64,000 bases of DNA from contig VGBM01000004.1 of the NCBI GenBank assembly GCA_016870485.1, positions 1-64,000 on the forward strand, in the 5' to 3' direction. Below are positions 42,293 through 50,783 of this stretch, one piece after another. The position numbers were made by a program, and so were the translations under genes. Origin of the DNA: Actinomycetota bacterium (GTDB lineage: Bacteria; Actinomycetota; Thermoleophilia; Gaiellales; F1-60-MAGs149). Numbering within the stretch: position 1 is the stretch's first letter; each line of letters opens with the position of its first letter. A model generated the notes under the pieces. It was not told the origin of the DNA. It was given only the letters and a program-made list of their open reading frames with translations, and searched no databases.

Positions 42293-44547
42293 CCGCTCGG
42301 CGCCCGTGGGACGCGGCGCTGAGCGCAGGCGCACCGCCCCACAGCGCGCGCCTCGTCCACCGCGCCGAGGAGCCGGGACGCGCCGGCGACCCCGTGCGCC
42401 TGCCCGACGGCCTCGACCCGCGGCTCGCGGCGGCGCTCGAGCGCACGGGCATCGAGGCGCTCTGGAGCCACCAGGCCGAGGCCGTCGCCCTCGCCCGCGC
42501 CGGCCACCACGTCGGCGTCGTCTCCGGCACGGCCAGCGGCAAGACGCTGGCCTACGCGATCCCCGTCCTCGACACGCTGCTGCGCGAGCCCCACACCCGC
42601 GCGCTCTACCTCTCGCCCACGAAGGCGCTCGCCCAGGACCAGGCTCGCCGCCTCAGCACCCTCGGCCTCGGCCGCGACCTGCGCGTCGCCCTCGTCGACG
42701 GCGACCAGGACACGGGGGCCCGGCGGCGCGCCCGCGCCGAGGCCAACCTCGTGCTCTCGAACCCCGACATGGTCCACGTCGGGATCTGCCCGCACCACCA
42801 ACGCTGGGCGGAATGGCTGTCGGGCCTCGCGGCGATCGTCATCGACGAGGCCCACGTCTACCGCGGGGTCTTCGGGTCGCACGTCGCCCACGTGATCCGG
42901 CGGCTGCGCCGCTGCGCCGCCCTCTACGGCGCCTCGCCGCAGCTCCTACTCGCCTCGGCCACCGCCGCCAACCCGGAGGAGGCGTTCTCGCTCCTGACCG
43001 GCTGCGACGTGCGGATCGTCGAGGGTGACGGGGCGCCCGCGCCCGGGCGCGACGTCGCCCTCTGGAACCCCGAGCTCGTCGATCCGGCCTCGGGCCGCCG
43101 CGCGAGCCGGATCCACGAGGCCGTCGGCCTGGTCAGCCAGCTCGTGATCGACGGGCAGCGCGTGATCTGCTTCGCCCCGGGCCGCCAGCTCGTCGAACTG
43201 ATCCTGCGCGGCGTGCGCGACGAGCTCGGCCGCCGCGTGCCCGCCCTCGCGGAGCGCGTCGAGCCGTACCGGGCCGGCTACCCGCCGGAGGTGCGCCGCG
43301 CGATCGAGGCGCGCCTCGCCGACGGCCAGCTGCGCGCCGTCGTCGCGACCAGCGCGCTCGAGCTCGGCCTCGACATCGGCGACCTCGACTGCTCGGTCGT
43401 GGTCGGCTTCCCGGGGTCGGTGGCGGGGCTGCGCCAGGAGTGGGGCCGCGCCGGACGCCGCACGCGGGGCCTCGGCGTCCTCGTCCTCGGCGAGGACGCG
43501 CTCGACCAGTGGTTCGCGCGCCACCCCGCCGCCCTGCTCGGACGCCCCGTCGAGCGGATCGCCCTCGACCCCGACAACCTCGAGATCCGCCTCGCGCACC
43601 TCGCCTGCGCCGCCGCCGAGGCGGCGGTCTCGTCCCGCGACGAGTCGATCCTCGGCGTGCGCGTCGTCGACGACGCCGAGGCCCTGCTCGAGCTCGACCC
43701 CGACTCGTTCTCGGTCACGGCGGCCGGCCTGATCTGGGCGGGCCCCGACGACCCGGCCACCCGCATCTCGCTGCGCAGCACCGACAGCCGCGCCGTGTCG
43801 ATCATCGAGGGTGAGACGGGCGCCGTGATCGGCGACGTCGAGCACGACCGCGCGCCCCGCGCCGTGCACCCCGGGGCGATCCACCTCAGCCAGGGCGAGC
43901 GCTACCTCGTGCGCGAGCTCGACCTCGAGGTCGGCGCGGCCGTCGTCGAGCCCTTCCGCGGCGACTGGTTTACCGTGCCGCGCGCCCAGACCGCCGTCGG
44001 GCTCGCCGCGCCCGAGCGCGACGAGTGGCTCGGCAACTGGCGCGCCCGCCTCGGCGAGGCCGACGTGCGCTCCCAGGTGATCGGCTACCAGCGCCGCCGC
44101 ACCGACGACCTCTCCGTGATCGACCAGCGGCCGCTCGACCTGCCCGCGCGCGAATACCGCACGAAGGCGCTCTGGCTCGTGCGCCCGCCCTCCGACGAGC
44201 CGCCGAGCCTCGGCGCCCTGCACGCCGCCGAGCACCTCCTGACCGCCGCCCTGCCCCTCGCCGCGCCCTGCGACCCCGGCGACCTGCTCGGCCTCTCGGC
44301 CGACGAGCACCCCGACACCGGCTCGCCCACGATCGTCATCCACGAGTCGCGGGCCGGCGGCGCCGGCATCGTGCGGGCCGCCTACGGCGAGCTGCCGCTG
44401 GTCGTACGGGCCGCACGCGCGATCGCGGAGGACTGCCCCTGCGATGATGGCTGCCCCTCCTGCGTGCAGAGCTTCGCGTGCGCCTGGCTGAATGAGCCGC
44501 TCGACAAGGCCGGGGCGATCGCGCTGCTCGGCGAGCTCACGGGCTGA
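42289..44547 (+). CDS. DEAD/DEAH-box helicase, MrfA/DUF1998 type
   Basis: A 752-residue SF2 helicase. Motifs are Q-region LWSHQAEAVALA, I (GTASGKTLAYAI), II (VIDEAHVYRG), III (LLASATAANP), then helicase C domain with VVATSALELGLDIGDLD and QEWGRAGRRTRGLG (VI). From about residue 470 a DUF1998-type region ends in a four-cysteine cluster (CPCDDGCPSCVQSFAC). This matches MrfA, the mitomycin-repair helicase of Bacillus, and YprA-like proteins. It would unwind DNA in the 3'-5' direction for lesion repair. Its MrfB nuclease partner is not next to it. Confidence 0.9.
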   Translation: MTARRPWDAALSAGAPPHSARLVHRAEEPGRAGDPVRLPDGLDPRLAAALERTGIEALWSHQAEAVALARAGHHVGVVSGTASGKTLAYAIPVLDTLLREPHTRALYLSPTKALAQDQARRLSTLGLGRDLRVALVDGDQDTGARRRARAEANLVLSNPDMVHVGICPHHQRWAEWLSGLAAIVIDEAHVYRGVFGSHVAHVIRRLRRCAALYGASPQLLLASATAANPEEAFSLLTGCDVRIVEGDGAPAPGRDVALWNPELVDPASGRRASRIHEAVGLVSQLVIDGQRVICFAPGRQLVELILRGVRDELGRRVPALAERVEPYRAGYPPEVRRAIEARLADGQLRAVVATSALELGLDIGDLDCSVVVGFPGSVAGLRQEWGRAGRRTRGLGVLVLGEDALDQWFARHPAALLGRPVERIALDPDNLEIRLAHLACAAAEAAVSSRDESILGVRVVDDAEALLELDPDSFSVTAAGLIWAGPDDPATRISLRSTDSRAVSIIEGETGAVIGDVEHDRAPRAVHPGAIHLSQGERYLVRELDLEVGAAVVEPFRGDWFTVPRAQTAVGLAAPERDEWLGNWRARLGEADVRSQVIGYQRRRTDDLSVIDQRPLDLPAREYRTKALWLVRPPSDEPPSLGALHAAEHLLTAALPLAAPCDPGDLLGLSADEHPDTGSPTIVIHESRAGGAGIVRAAYGELPLVVRAARAIAEDCPCDDGCPSCVQSFACAWLNEPLDKAGAIALLGELTG

Positions 44548-44551
44548 GCGA

Positions 44552-46060
44552 CTACCAGGCCCCCGCCCAGGACTCGCGCCGCGGATCGGCCCAGCACGAC
44601 ACGAGGCCCGAGTCGAGGTCGGCCTCGGACGCGCAGACGCTGCCGAACAGGCTGTCGCCGACCGGCGCCGGCATCACCTCGTGCCCGAGCGCCGCGAGGC
44701 CCGCGGCGAGATCCGGCTCGACGTCCTCCTCCACGCGCAGGAGGTCGCCGACGACGCGCCAGCGCGGGCGGTCGCAGGCGTCGCCGATCTCGGCCCCCTC
44801 GTCGAGGTGCGCGAGCAGGACCTGCAGGAGCGCCTGCACCTGGCCGTCGGCGCTCGGCGTCGAGATGCCCACGATCCGCCGCCCGTCGACGACCATCGCC
44901 GGCGACAGGGTGTGCACCGGGCGCTTGCCTCCCGCCGCCGCGTTCGGCGACTCCGGGTCGCGCGAGAAGGACAACAGCCGGTCGTTGAGGAAGAAGCCGC
45001 CGCCCGGCACCCACGTGGCACAGCCGAAGCTGTCGAAGACGCTAATCAGCATCGAGACGACGTTGCCCTCGCGATCGGCCGTCGTCACCGACGTCGTGTG
45101 GTTGTAGCCCTTGGCGTGGTCGGCGCGGCTCGCGCGCTCCCCGATCGGGATCGCGTCGGCGAGCTCCATCAGCTCGCGGTCGGCGCCGTTCTGGGTGATC
45201 CGGTCGCGGTACGCGAACGCCCCGGCGATCGCCTCGACCGCGCGGTGCTGGGCGGCGGCCGATCCGTCCGACGGCGCCTCGGCGGCGAGCCGGCGCAGGG
45301 CCATCGTCAGGAGCATCGCCTGCGAGGAGGGCGGCTGGGCGAGCACCGTGACGCCGCGGTAGTCGACGGGCACGGGCTCCCGGATCACGCTCTCGTGCCC
45401 GGCCAGGTCGTCGAGCGACATGACCCCGTCCTCGCGCGCCACGGCCGCCACGATCGCCGCGGCCATCGGTCCCGCGTAGAACGCCTCGGGCCCGCGCTCG
45501 ATGATCCCGCGCAGCGTCACCGCGGTCTCCGGCAGGCGCACGATGGCGCCGACGCCCGACGGGCGGGCCGCGACCCACGGCGAGACGTCCGCCCCGCCGC
45601 GCGTCAGGCGCGCTGCGTTGTCGACGAGGGCCTCGGCGGTGTCGCGGGTGACGGCGACGCCCTGCTCGGCCAGCTCGAGTGCGGGGGCGAGCACCTCGGC
45701 CCGGGACAGCCGGCCCCCGGCGGCGATCAGGTCGCAGACGCCCGCAACGAACCCCGGCACCGCCGCGACTCGGGCGCCGTCGTCCGGCAGGGGGTGCGTG
45801 GAGGCCGCCGGCGAGCGGCCGACGCCGTTGATCGCCGTGACCGAGCCGTCGGCTCGGCGCACGATGCAGAGCAGGTCGCCGCCGAGACCGCAGGCGTCGG
45901 GCAGGATCACCGTGAGGGCGGCCGCCGCGGCGGCCGCGGCGTCGATCGCGTTACCGCCGGCGGCGCCGACGCGGAGGCCCGCCTGGACGGCGAGCGGGTG
46001 GCCGCACGAGACGGCGAGGTGCTGCCCCTCGATCCGGGGGCGGGGGAGGCGCTCGGGCAT
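44552..46060 (-). CDS. Gamma-glutamyltransferase-family protein
   Basis: A 502-residue Ntn-hydrolase. The N-terminal part has GHPLAVQAGLRVGAAGGNAID and LPDACGLGGDLL; the nucleophile region is HTTSVTTADREGNVVS, with the conserved threonine at which the chain would self-cleave; PGGGFFLNDRLLSF and TLSPAMVV follow. No signal peptide is evident, unlike periplasmic GGTs, so it may be cytosolic and act on glutathione-like or other gamma-glutamyl or cephalosporin-type amides. CATACT lies 6 nt upstream of ATG 46060, a leaderless promoter. It is divergent from the cobalamin riboswitch. Confidence 0.88.
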   Translation of the reverse strand: MPERLPRPRIEGQHLAVSCGHPLAVQAGLRVGAAGGNAIDAAAAAAAALTVILPDACGLGGDLLCIVRRADGSVTAINGVGRSPAASTHPLPDDGARVAAVPGFVAGVCDLIAAGGRLSRAEVLAPALELAEQGVAVTRDTAEALVDNAARLTRGGADVSPWVAARPSGVGAIVRLPETAVTLRGIIERGPEAFYAGPMAAAIVAAVAREDGVMSLDDLAGHESVIREPVPVDYRGVTVLAQPPSSQAMLLTMALRRLAAEAPSDGSAAAQHRAVEAIAGAFAYRDRITQNGADRELMELADAIPIGERASRADHAKGYNHTTSVTTADREGNVVSMLISVFDSFGCATWVPGGGFFLNDRLLSFSRDPESPNAAAGGKRPVHTLSPAMVVDGRRIVGISTPSADGQVQALLQVLLAHLDEGAEIGDACDRPRWRVVGDLLRVEEDVEPDLAAGLAALGHEVMPAPVGDSLFGSVCASEADLDSGLVSCWADPRRESWAGAW

Positions 46061-46066
46061 GCCGCG

Positions 46067-46072
46067 AGTATG
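46067..46072 (-). promoter_or_regulatory. -10-like hexamer for the gamma-glutamyltransferase gene
   Basis: The minus strand reads CATACT, 6 nt before ATG 46060, implying a leaderless message. No -35 was recognised. Confidence 0.4.
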
Positions 46073-46094
46073 GCGCAGGAGCGAACCCGTGTGC

Positions 46095-46100
46095 TATCGT
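46095..46100 (+). promoter_or_regulatory. -10 hexamer for the cobalamin-riboswitch operon
   Basis: TATCGT ends about 6 nt before the conserved GC-rich start of the riboswitch, so the transcript would begin at its 5' edge. The -35 region is not obvious. Confidence 0.45.
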
Positions 46101-46102
46101 TG

Positions 46103-46270
46103 CCCGCGGAGGCAGGGGAAGTCCGGTGCGAATCCGGCACGGTCCCGCCGCTGTGAGGAACGTCCCCCGATCGCGGTGCGCAGCACCGGTCACTGGCCCC
46201 CCGGGGCTGGGAAGGCAGGGATCAGGGGCCTCTGATCACCGAGGAAGCGCGCTCCGAGTCAGAACACCCA
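46103..46270 (+). ncRNA. Cobalamin (adenosylcobalamin-class) riboswitch
   Basis: The conserved core is present in order: GGCAGGGGAA, then GGTGCGAATCCGGCACGG, CCCGCCGCTGTGA, CACTGG, GGGAAGGC, a local hairpin (GATCAGGGGCCTCTGATC) and the closing GAGTCAGAACACC (46256-46268). Downstream, CCTCC (46271-46275) could pair with the ribosome site GGAG (46311-46314) of the first gene, suggesting translational control. A CCCCGG/CCGGGG stem also forms at about 46276-46298, without a T-tract. Binding of cobalamin should shut off the six-gene B12 operon. Confidence 0.93.
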
Positions 46271-46320
46271 CCTCCCCCCGGCACACACGGTCCCGGGGAC
46301 CTCGAGTGAAGGAGTTCCAG

Positions 46321-46992
46321 ATGTCCGCGAGGATGATCCTCGTGACCGCCGTCGCCATCGCGACGCTGGTCATCCCCACCGTCGCGCACGGCGCAACGAT
46401 CCGCGTCACGAGCGAGAAGAAGCCGCTGCTCGGCAACCTCGAGTGGGAGGCGGGCAGCACCCGCTCCTACGTCAACGACGCGGATGCCGCCGTCCTCCTG
46501 CCGGCGGGCACCGCCCTCGGCCAGCTGGTCGCGGCGACGGCGTTCACCAGCACGCCCCTCGTGGTCGGCGAGTTCGCCGGCCTCGGCCCCTACGTCAAGA
46601 CGATCGGCACGGAGAAGCTCGGAGCCAAGGGCGCGTGGACCATCTACGTCAACGGCAAGACGGCGCAGGTCGGCGCCGGGGCGCTCGTGCTGCGCGCCTC
46701 CGACCAGGTGATCTGGTTCCTGGACAGCGACTACAGCAAGAAGGACCCCGTGATCCTCGACCTCCAGGTCAAGGAGCTGCTCGGCGGGGTCCTGTTCACC
46801 GTGCGCAAGGCCGACGGCACGGGCCTCAAGCCGGCGAAGGGCGCGACCGTGACGGTCGACGGCGTCGCCGTGGGCACGACCGACGCCCGCGGCCGGCTCA
46901 GCATCCCGAAGCCCGAGGACTGGGACGAGGCCACAGCCACGCTGAAGGGCGCGATCCGCTCCCAGACGGTGATCGAGAGCCCGCTCAACTGA
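46321..46992 (+). CDS. Secreted DUF4430 (transcobalamin beta-domain-like) protein
   Basis: A 223-residue exported protein. Residues 1-24 are a signal peptide (ILVTAVAIATLVIPTVAHG). A beta-rich region follows, with AWTIYVNGKTAQVGAGALVL and ASDQVIWFLDSD forming the W..YVNG...GD.V.W pattern of DUF4430, the fold of the C-terminal domain of transcobalamin and intrinsic factor. The C-terminal part (VRKADGTGLKPAKGATVTVDG, ARGRLSIPKP) looks like a carboxypeptidase-regulatory/Big beta-sandwich. It is the first gene behind the cobalamin riboswitch, with GGAG 6 nt before the ATG. It probably binds or presents cobalamin outside the membrane. Confidence 0.8.
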   Translation: MSARMILVTAVAIATLVIPTVAHGATIRVTSEKKPLLGNLEWEAGSTRSYVNDADAAVLLPAGTALGQLVAATAFTSTPLVVGEFAGLGPYVKTIGTEKLGAKGAWTIYVNGKTAQVGAGALVLRASDQVIWFLDSDYSKKDPVILDLQVKELLGGVLFTVRKADGTGLKPAKGATVTVDGVAVGTTDARGRLSIPKPEDWDEATATLKGAIRSQTVIESPLN

Positions 46993-47027
46993 TCGTCGCG
47001 ACGGAACCGCGCCGCGGATCGCCCATC

Positions 47028-47930
47028 GTGAACCTGCGCACCGCAGCCGTCGTCCTCGCCTGCCTCGTGCTGGCGGCCTGCGGCTCGTCGAAGACGGAGC
47101 AGGCGTCGGAGTCGGCCGCCACGGCGGCCGACTCCGGCACGCCCGTCCTGATCACGGCCGACTGGGGCCGGACCAAGGTGGCGGAGGGCCGAGGCCCCGT
47201 CGGCACGGTCCTCGCCGCCACGGAGGGCGTCGTGCCGGTCGAGACGACCTACGGCGGCCGCTACGTGAGCTCGCTGGGCGGCGAGGCCGGCAACGGCGCG
47301 CGAGAGTGGCTGTTCTGGATGAACGGGATCGAGTCCGACCTCGGGGCCGCCGACATCGAGGCGGGTCCCGACGACCGCGTCTGGTGGGACCTCCACGTCT
47401 GGGCCGACCGCACCCACGTCCCGGCGATCGTCGGGCAGTGGCCGGCGCCCCTGACCCGGGCGCTCGACGCCCGGGTCGAGGGAGCCACGGCCGACCCCGC
47501 AGCCGCGGCGGCCCTCGCGGCCGCCGGCGTCGAGGTCGCAAGCCCTGCCGCCACGAGCGGCCCGCGGGCGATCGTCGGGGCGAGCGCCGAGCTCGCCGAG
47601 CGCGACCCGACGTGGGCGAGGGCCCTGGCCGACCCGGGCAAGGCCGGGCTGACCGCCTGGTTCGAGGACGACGAGATCGTGGTCTGGGACGCGGCGGCCG
47701 GCGCCGCCGTGCCCGTCCCGAAGGCCACGGCGGTCGTCGTCGCGACGACCGAGGACTTCTCCTCGCGCGGCGCGCCCGTCGTCGTCATCGCGGGCCGGAC
47801 GGCGGCCGACGCGGAGGCCGCGGCCGCCGCGCTCGCCGAGAACCCGATGCTGCCGCAGCGCCACTTCGCGATCTGCCTCGACAGGGCCGCCCTGATCGTG
47901 TGCAGCGGCGGCCAGGGCCTCACCCTGTGA
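47028..47930 (+). CDS. DUF4430-containing lipoprotein of the B12 operon
   Basis: A 300-residue lipoprotein: signal TAAVVLACLVLAAC with lipid-attachment C17 and a Ser/Ala-rich spacer. Residues about 40-125 form a second DUF4430-like domain (REWLFWMNGIESDLGAAD, DDRVWWDLHVW). The C-terminal half (about 130-300) is a separate alpha/beta domain I cannot name, with two cysteines near the end (AICLDRAALIVCSGG). Tethered to the membrane beside the ECF transporter, it is a natural candidate to hand cobalamin from the extracellular capture proteins to the S component. GTG 47028 begins the signal peptide. It overlaps the ecfT gene by 4 nt. Confidence 0.78.
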   Translation: MNLRTAAVVLACLVLAACGSSKTEQASESAATAADSGTPVLITADWGRTKVAEGRGPVGTVLAATEGVVPVETTYGGRYVSSLGGEAGNGAREWLFWMNGIESDLGAADIEAGPDDRVWWDLHVWADRTHVPAIVGQWPAPLTRALDARVEGATADPAAAAALAAAGVEVASPAATSGPRAIVGASAELAERDPTWARALADPGKAGLTAWFEDDEIVVWDAAAGAAVPVPKATAVVVATTEDFSSRGAPVVVIAGRTAADAEAAAAALAENPMLPQRHFAICLDRAALIVCSGGQGLTL

Positions 47931-48766
47931 GCGACCCCCGTGGCCCCCTCGCCCTGTGCGCGGGGCTGATCGCGGTCTCCCTGGCCGCCGAGCAGCCCGT
48001 GCTGGTCGCCGCGGCGCTCGCGGGCGCCGTGCTCCTGTACCTGGCGGCTCCGGTCCGCCACGGCCTGATGCTGCGCCTCGCCGCGGCCTCGGGGCTCGTG
48101 CTCCTGCTCCTCAACCCGTTCCTCGCCGCCGAGGGCGATCGCGTCCTCGTCGCCGGCCCCGGCTTCCTGCTCCTCGACCTCGAGGTGACGGCGGAGGAGG
48201 TCCTCTACGGGGCGGTCAGCGGCATGCGCCTCGCCACTGCCATCGTCGCCACGGCCGCTTTCCTCGCCCTGGCTGACCCGGACCGCCTGCAGGAGCTCGT
48301 CAGCCGCGTCGCCCCGCGCTCGGCCCTCACCGTCGCGCTCGCCGCCCGGCTGATGCCGGCGCTGCGGGCCGACGCCTCCGCGCTCCACGAGGCGCTGCTC
48401 GTGCGCGGCGCCGCGACCGCCGCGGGCCGCCGCAGCCGGGCCCGGCAGTCCGCGACGCTGGTCGAGCCGCTCGTCGCCTCCGCGCTCGACCGCGGCGTTG
48501 GCATCGCCGAGGCGATGGCCGCCCGGGGCTACGGCGGCGGCCCCTTCACCCCCCTGCCCGAGCCGGCCGCCACCCGCCCGGGGCGCGCGGCCCTCGTCGT
48601 CGGCCTCGCCCTCGTCGCCGGAGCCGCCGCGCTCGCCGTCGGCGCCCTTCCCTACGCCGTCTACCCGCAGGCCGACCCCCTCCTGCGCTGGCCGGCCCTC
48701 GTCGCCGCGGTCGGGATCGTCGCCGCCTGCGCCGCCATCGCCCACGCCCTGCGGGGCGCCCGATGA
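47927..48766 (+). CDS. ecfT: ECF transporter transmembrane (T) component
   Basis: A 279-residue membrane protein with about five to seven helices. The T-component coupling motifs with Ala-Arg-Gly are visible: LHEALLVRGAA and IAEAMAARGYGGG, which contact the ATPases. SGMRLATAIVATAAFLALADP is the typical mid-region. GTG 47927 overlaps the lipoprotein stop and the ATPase start overlaps its own stop. It links the ATPase subunits to the substrate-specific S component encoded two genes on. Confidence 0.88.
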   Translation: MSDPRGPLALCAGLIAVSLAAEQPVLVAAALAGAVLLYLAAPVRHGLMLRLAAASGLVLLLLNPFLAAEGDRVLVAGPGFLLLDLEVTAEEVLYGAVSGMRLATAIVATAAFLALADPDRLQELVSRVAPRSALTVALAARLMPALRADASALHEALLVRGAATAAGRRSRARQSATLVEPLVASALDRGVGIAEAMAARGYGGGPFTPLPEPAATRPGRAALVVGLALVAGAAALAVGALPYAVYPQADPLLRWPALVAAVGIVAACAAIAHALRGAR

Positions 48767-50163
48767 GCGCGATCGCCCTCGCCGGCGTCGGCTACCGCTA
48801 CCCGGGCGCCGGCGCCGCGACCCTGAGCGGCATCGACCTCGTCGTCGACCCGGGCCGGATCGTCGTGCTCGAGGGCCCCTCCGGTGGCGGTAAGACCACG
48901 CTCCTGCGCATCCTCGCCGGCCTCGCGCCCGCCTTCCACGGCGGCGAGGCGTGGGGCGCGGCGAGCGTGGCCGGCCTCGACCTGCGCACCGCCACCCCGA
49001 GCGCGATCGCCCAGCGGGTCGGCTTCCTGTTCCAGGAGCCGGAGGCGCAGGGCGTGATGACCGAGGTGCTGCGCGACGTCGCCTTCGGGCTCCAGTGCCG
49101 GGGCTGGGAGGCGGGCCGGATCGGTCCGGCGGCGCGCACCGCGCTCGCGGCGGTCGGCTGCGCGCACCTCGTCGGCCGCCGCCTCGACGCGCTCTCGAGC
49201 GGCGAGCGCCAACGCGTCGCCCTCGCCGCCGTCCTCGCCCCCGAGCCGGACGTGCTCCTCCTCGACGAGCCGACGGCGCAGCTCGACGACGACGCGGCCT
49301 GCGAGCTGGTGGGCCAGCTGCGCCGCCTCGCCGACCGCGGCCTAGCGATCGTGCTGTCCGAGCACCGCCGCGACCGGATCGAGCACCTCGCCGACGAGGT
49401 GCTCGGCGTGACCGGCGGGCGGATCGGGGCCCCGCCCGCTCCCGCCGTCTACCCGGCCGCACCCACCATCCGAGGCCACGACCCGGCTCCGGCGCTGATC
49501 CTCGACGGCCTCGACCTCGCCCGGCAGGGGGCGCCGGTGCTCGACCGCGTCACCGCGACGCTCGCGGCCGGCGCCTCCGTCGCCCTCGTGGGCCCGAACG
49601 GGTCAGGGAAGTCGACGCTCCTGCGCGCCATCGCGGGACTCGAGGCGCCCGTGGGGGGCACCGTCGCGACCCCGCGCCGGGACCTCACCGCACTCACCGC
49701 CGACCGGCGCGTCCCCGAGGTGCGCCTCGTGCCCCAGGACCCGGGCCGCACGCTGCTCGAGGCCACCGCCGAGGCGGAGATCCGCGCCGGGGCGGCGCTG
49801 CTCGGCCGCCCCGAGGAGCCCGGCAGCCGTGCGATCGCCGACCTCGGTCTCGAGCCGCTCCTCGGCCGCCACCCCCGCGATCTCGCCGTCGGCGAGCGCG
49901 AGCGCGTCGCGATCGCCGCCGCCCTCGCCCTCGAGCCCGCCGTGCTGCTGCTCGACGAGCCGACGCGCGGCATGGACGCCGCCCACCGGACGACGCTCGC
50001 GCGCATCATCGGCGAGCGGCGGGTCCGCGGCCTGGCCACGATCACCGCCACCCACGACCGCGCCTTCGTGCGGGCCACGGCCGATGCGCTGTGGGCGATC
50101 GGCGGCCGCCGACTGGTCGTCGGCGACCCGATCCCCGCGGCGATCCGGGAGGCCGCGCGATGA
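48763..50163 (+). CDS. ECF transporter ATPase with two fused ABC domains (EcfA-EcfA')
   Basis: A 466-residue tandem ATPase. Domain 1 (about 1-215): Walker A GPSGGGKTT, Q-loop LFQEPEAQGV, signature LSSGERQRVALAA, Walker B VLLLDEPTAQLD and switch EHRRDR. Domain 2 (about 240-460): GPNGSGKST, LVPQDPGRTL, a degenerate signature LAVGERERVAIAA, LLLDEPTRGMD and THDRAF. The replacement of the LSSGE core by LAVGE and the loss of a clear helical domain in the second half suggest one strong and one weak ATP site. It powers the B12 importer together with EcfT and the S component. Confidence 0.92.
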   Translation: MSAIALAGVGYRYPGAGAATLSGIDLVVDPGRIVVLEGPSGGGKTTLLRILAGLAPAFHGGEAWGAASVAGLDLRTATPSAIAQRVGFLFQEPEAQGVMTEVLRDVAFGLQCRGWEAGRIGPAARTALAAVGCAHLVGRRLDALSSGERQRVALAAVLAPEPDVLLLDEPTAQLDDDAACELVGQLRRLADRGLAIVLSEHRRDRIEHLADEVLGVTGGRIGAPPAPAVYPAAPTIRGHDPAPALILDGLDLARQGAPVLDRVTATLAAGASVALVGPNGSGKSTLLRAIAGLEAPVGGTVATPRRDLTALTADRRVPEVRLVPQDPGRTLLEATAEAEIRAGAALLGRPEEPGSRAIADLGLEPLLGRHPRDLAVGERERVAIAAALALEPAVLLLDEPTRGMDAAHRTTLARIIGERRVRGLATITATHDRAFVRATADALWAIGGRRLVVGDPIPAAIREAAR

Positions 50164-50783
50164 GCGCGGGCGCGATCGTCGCCCTCGCCGGCGTCGTGGC
50201 ACTCCTGGCGGGGCTCGCCCTCTACGAGCGCGGCCGCAGCGGCTCGCGCGAGATCGGCCTCGTCGCCGTCCTGATCGCCGCCGCCAGCGCGGGCCGGGTG
50301 CTGTTCGCGGCGGTGCCGGGGGCGCAGCCGGTGACGGCGATCGCGATCATCGCCGGCATCGCGCTCGGGCCCCGCGCCGGGATCGCCGTCGGGGCCGGCA
50401 GTGCCCTCGTCTCCAACGCCTTCCTCGGCCAGGGCCCGTGGACGCCATGGCAGATGCTGCTGTGGGGCCTCGCGGGCCTCGCCGGCGGCCTGCTCGCCCC
50501 GGCCCTGCGGCGCTCGCGCGGCGCGCTCGTCGCGCTTGGGGTGACGGTCTCGCTCGTCTTCGGGGCGCTGATGGACGTCTGGCAGCTGTCCGCCTTCGGC
50601 CCGGCACTGACCGTGACGGCCTTCGCGGCCGTGCACGTCCGGGCGATCCCCTTCGACCTCGCCCACGCGATCGCCACCGCGGCGATCCTCGGCCTCGCCG
50701 GACCATCCCTGATCGCTCTGGTCGACCGCAGCGCCGTGCGCGTGCGGGGACGCTGGATCACCGCCCCGGAGCCCGAGTCGTGA
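50160..50783 (+). CDS. ECF transporter S component, CbrT-like (cobalamin specificity)
   Basis: A 207-residue membrane protein with about six helices. GIALGPRAGIAVGAGSALVS and NAFLGQGPWTPWQMLLWGL match the CbrT-like S components, where the FxGQGPWTPWQM segment is strongly conserved. VFGALMDVWQLSAFG and FDLAHAIATAAILGLAGP complete the fold. Cobalamin specificity is supported by the riboswitch and the DUF4430 proteins in the operon. Start and stop overlap its neighbours by 4 nt. The C-terminal tail is basic and cytosolic. Confidence 0.88.
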   Translation: MSAGAIVALAGVVALLAGLALYERGRSGSREIGLVAVLIAAASAGRVLFAAVPGAQPVTAIAIIAGIALGPRAGIAVGAGSALVSNAFLGQGPWTPWQMLLWGLAGLAGGLLAPALRRSRGALVALGVTVSLVFGALMDVWQLSAFGPALTVTAFAAVHVRAIPFDLAHAIATAAILGLAGPSLIALVDRSAVRVRGRWITAPEPES

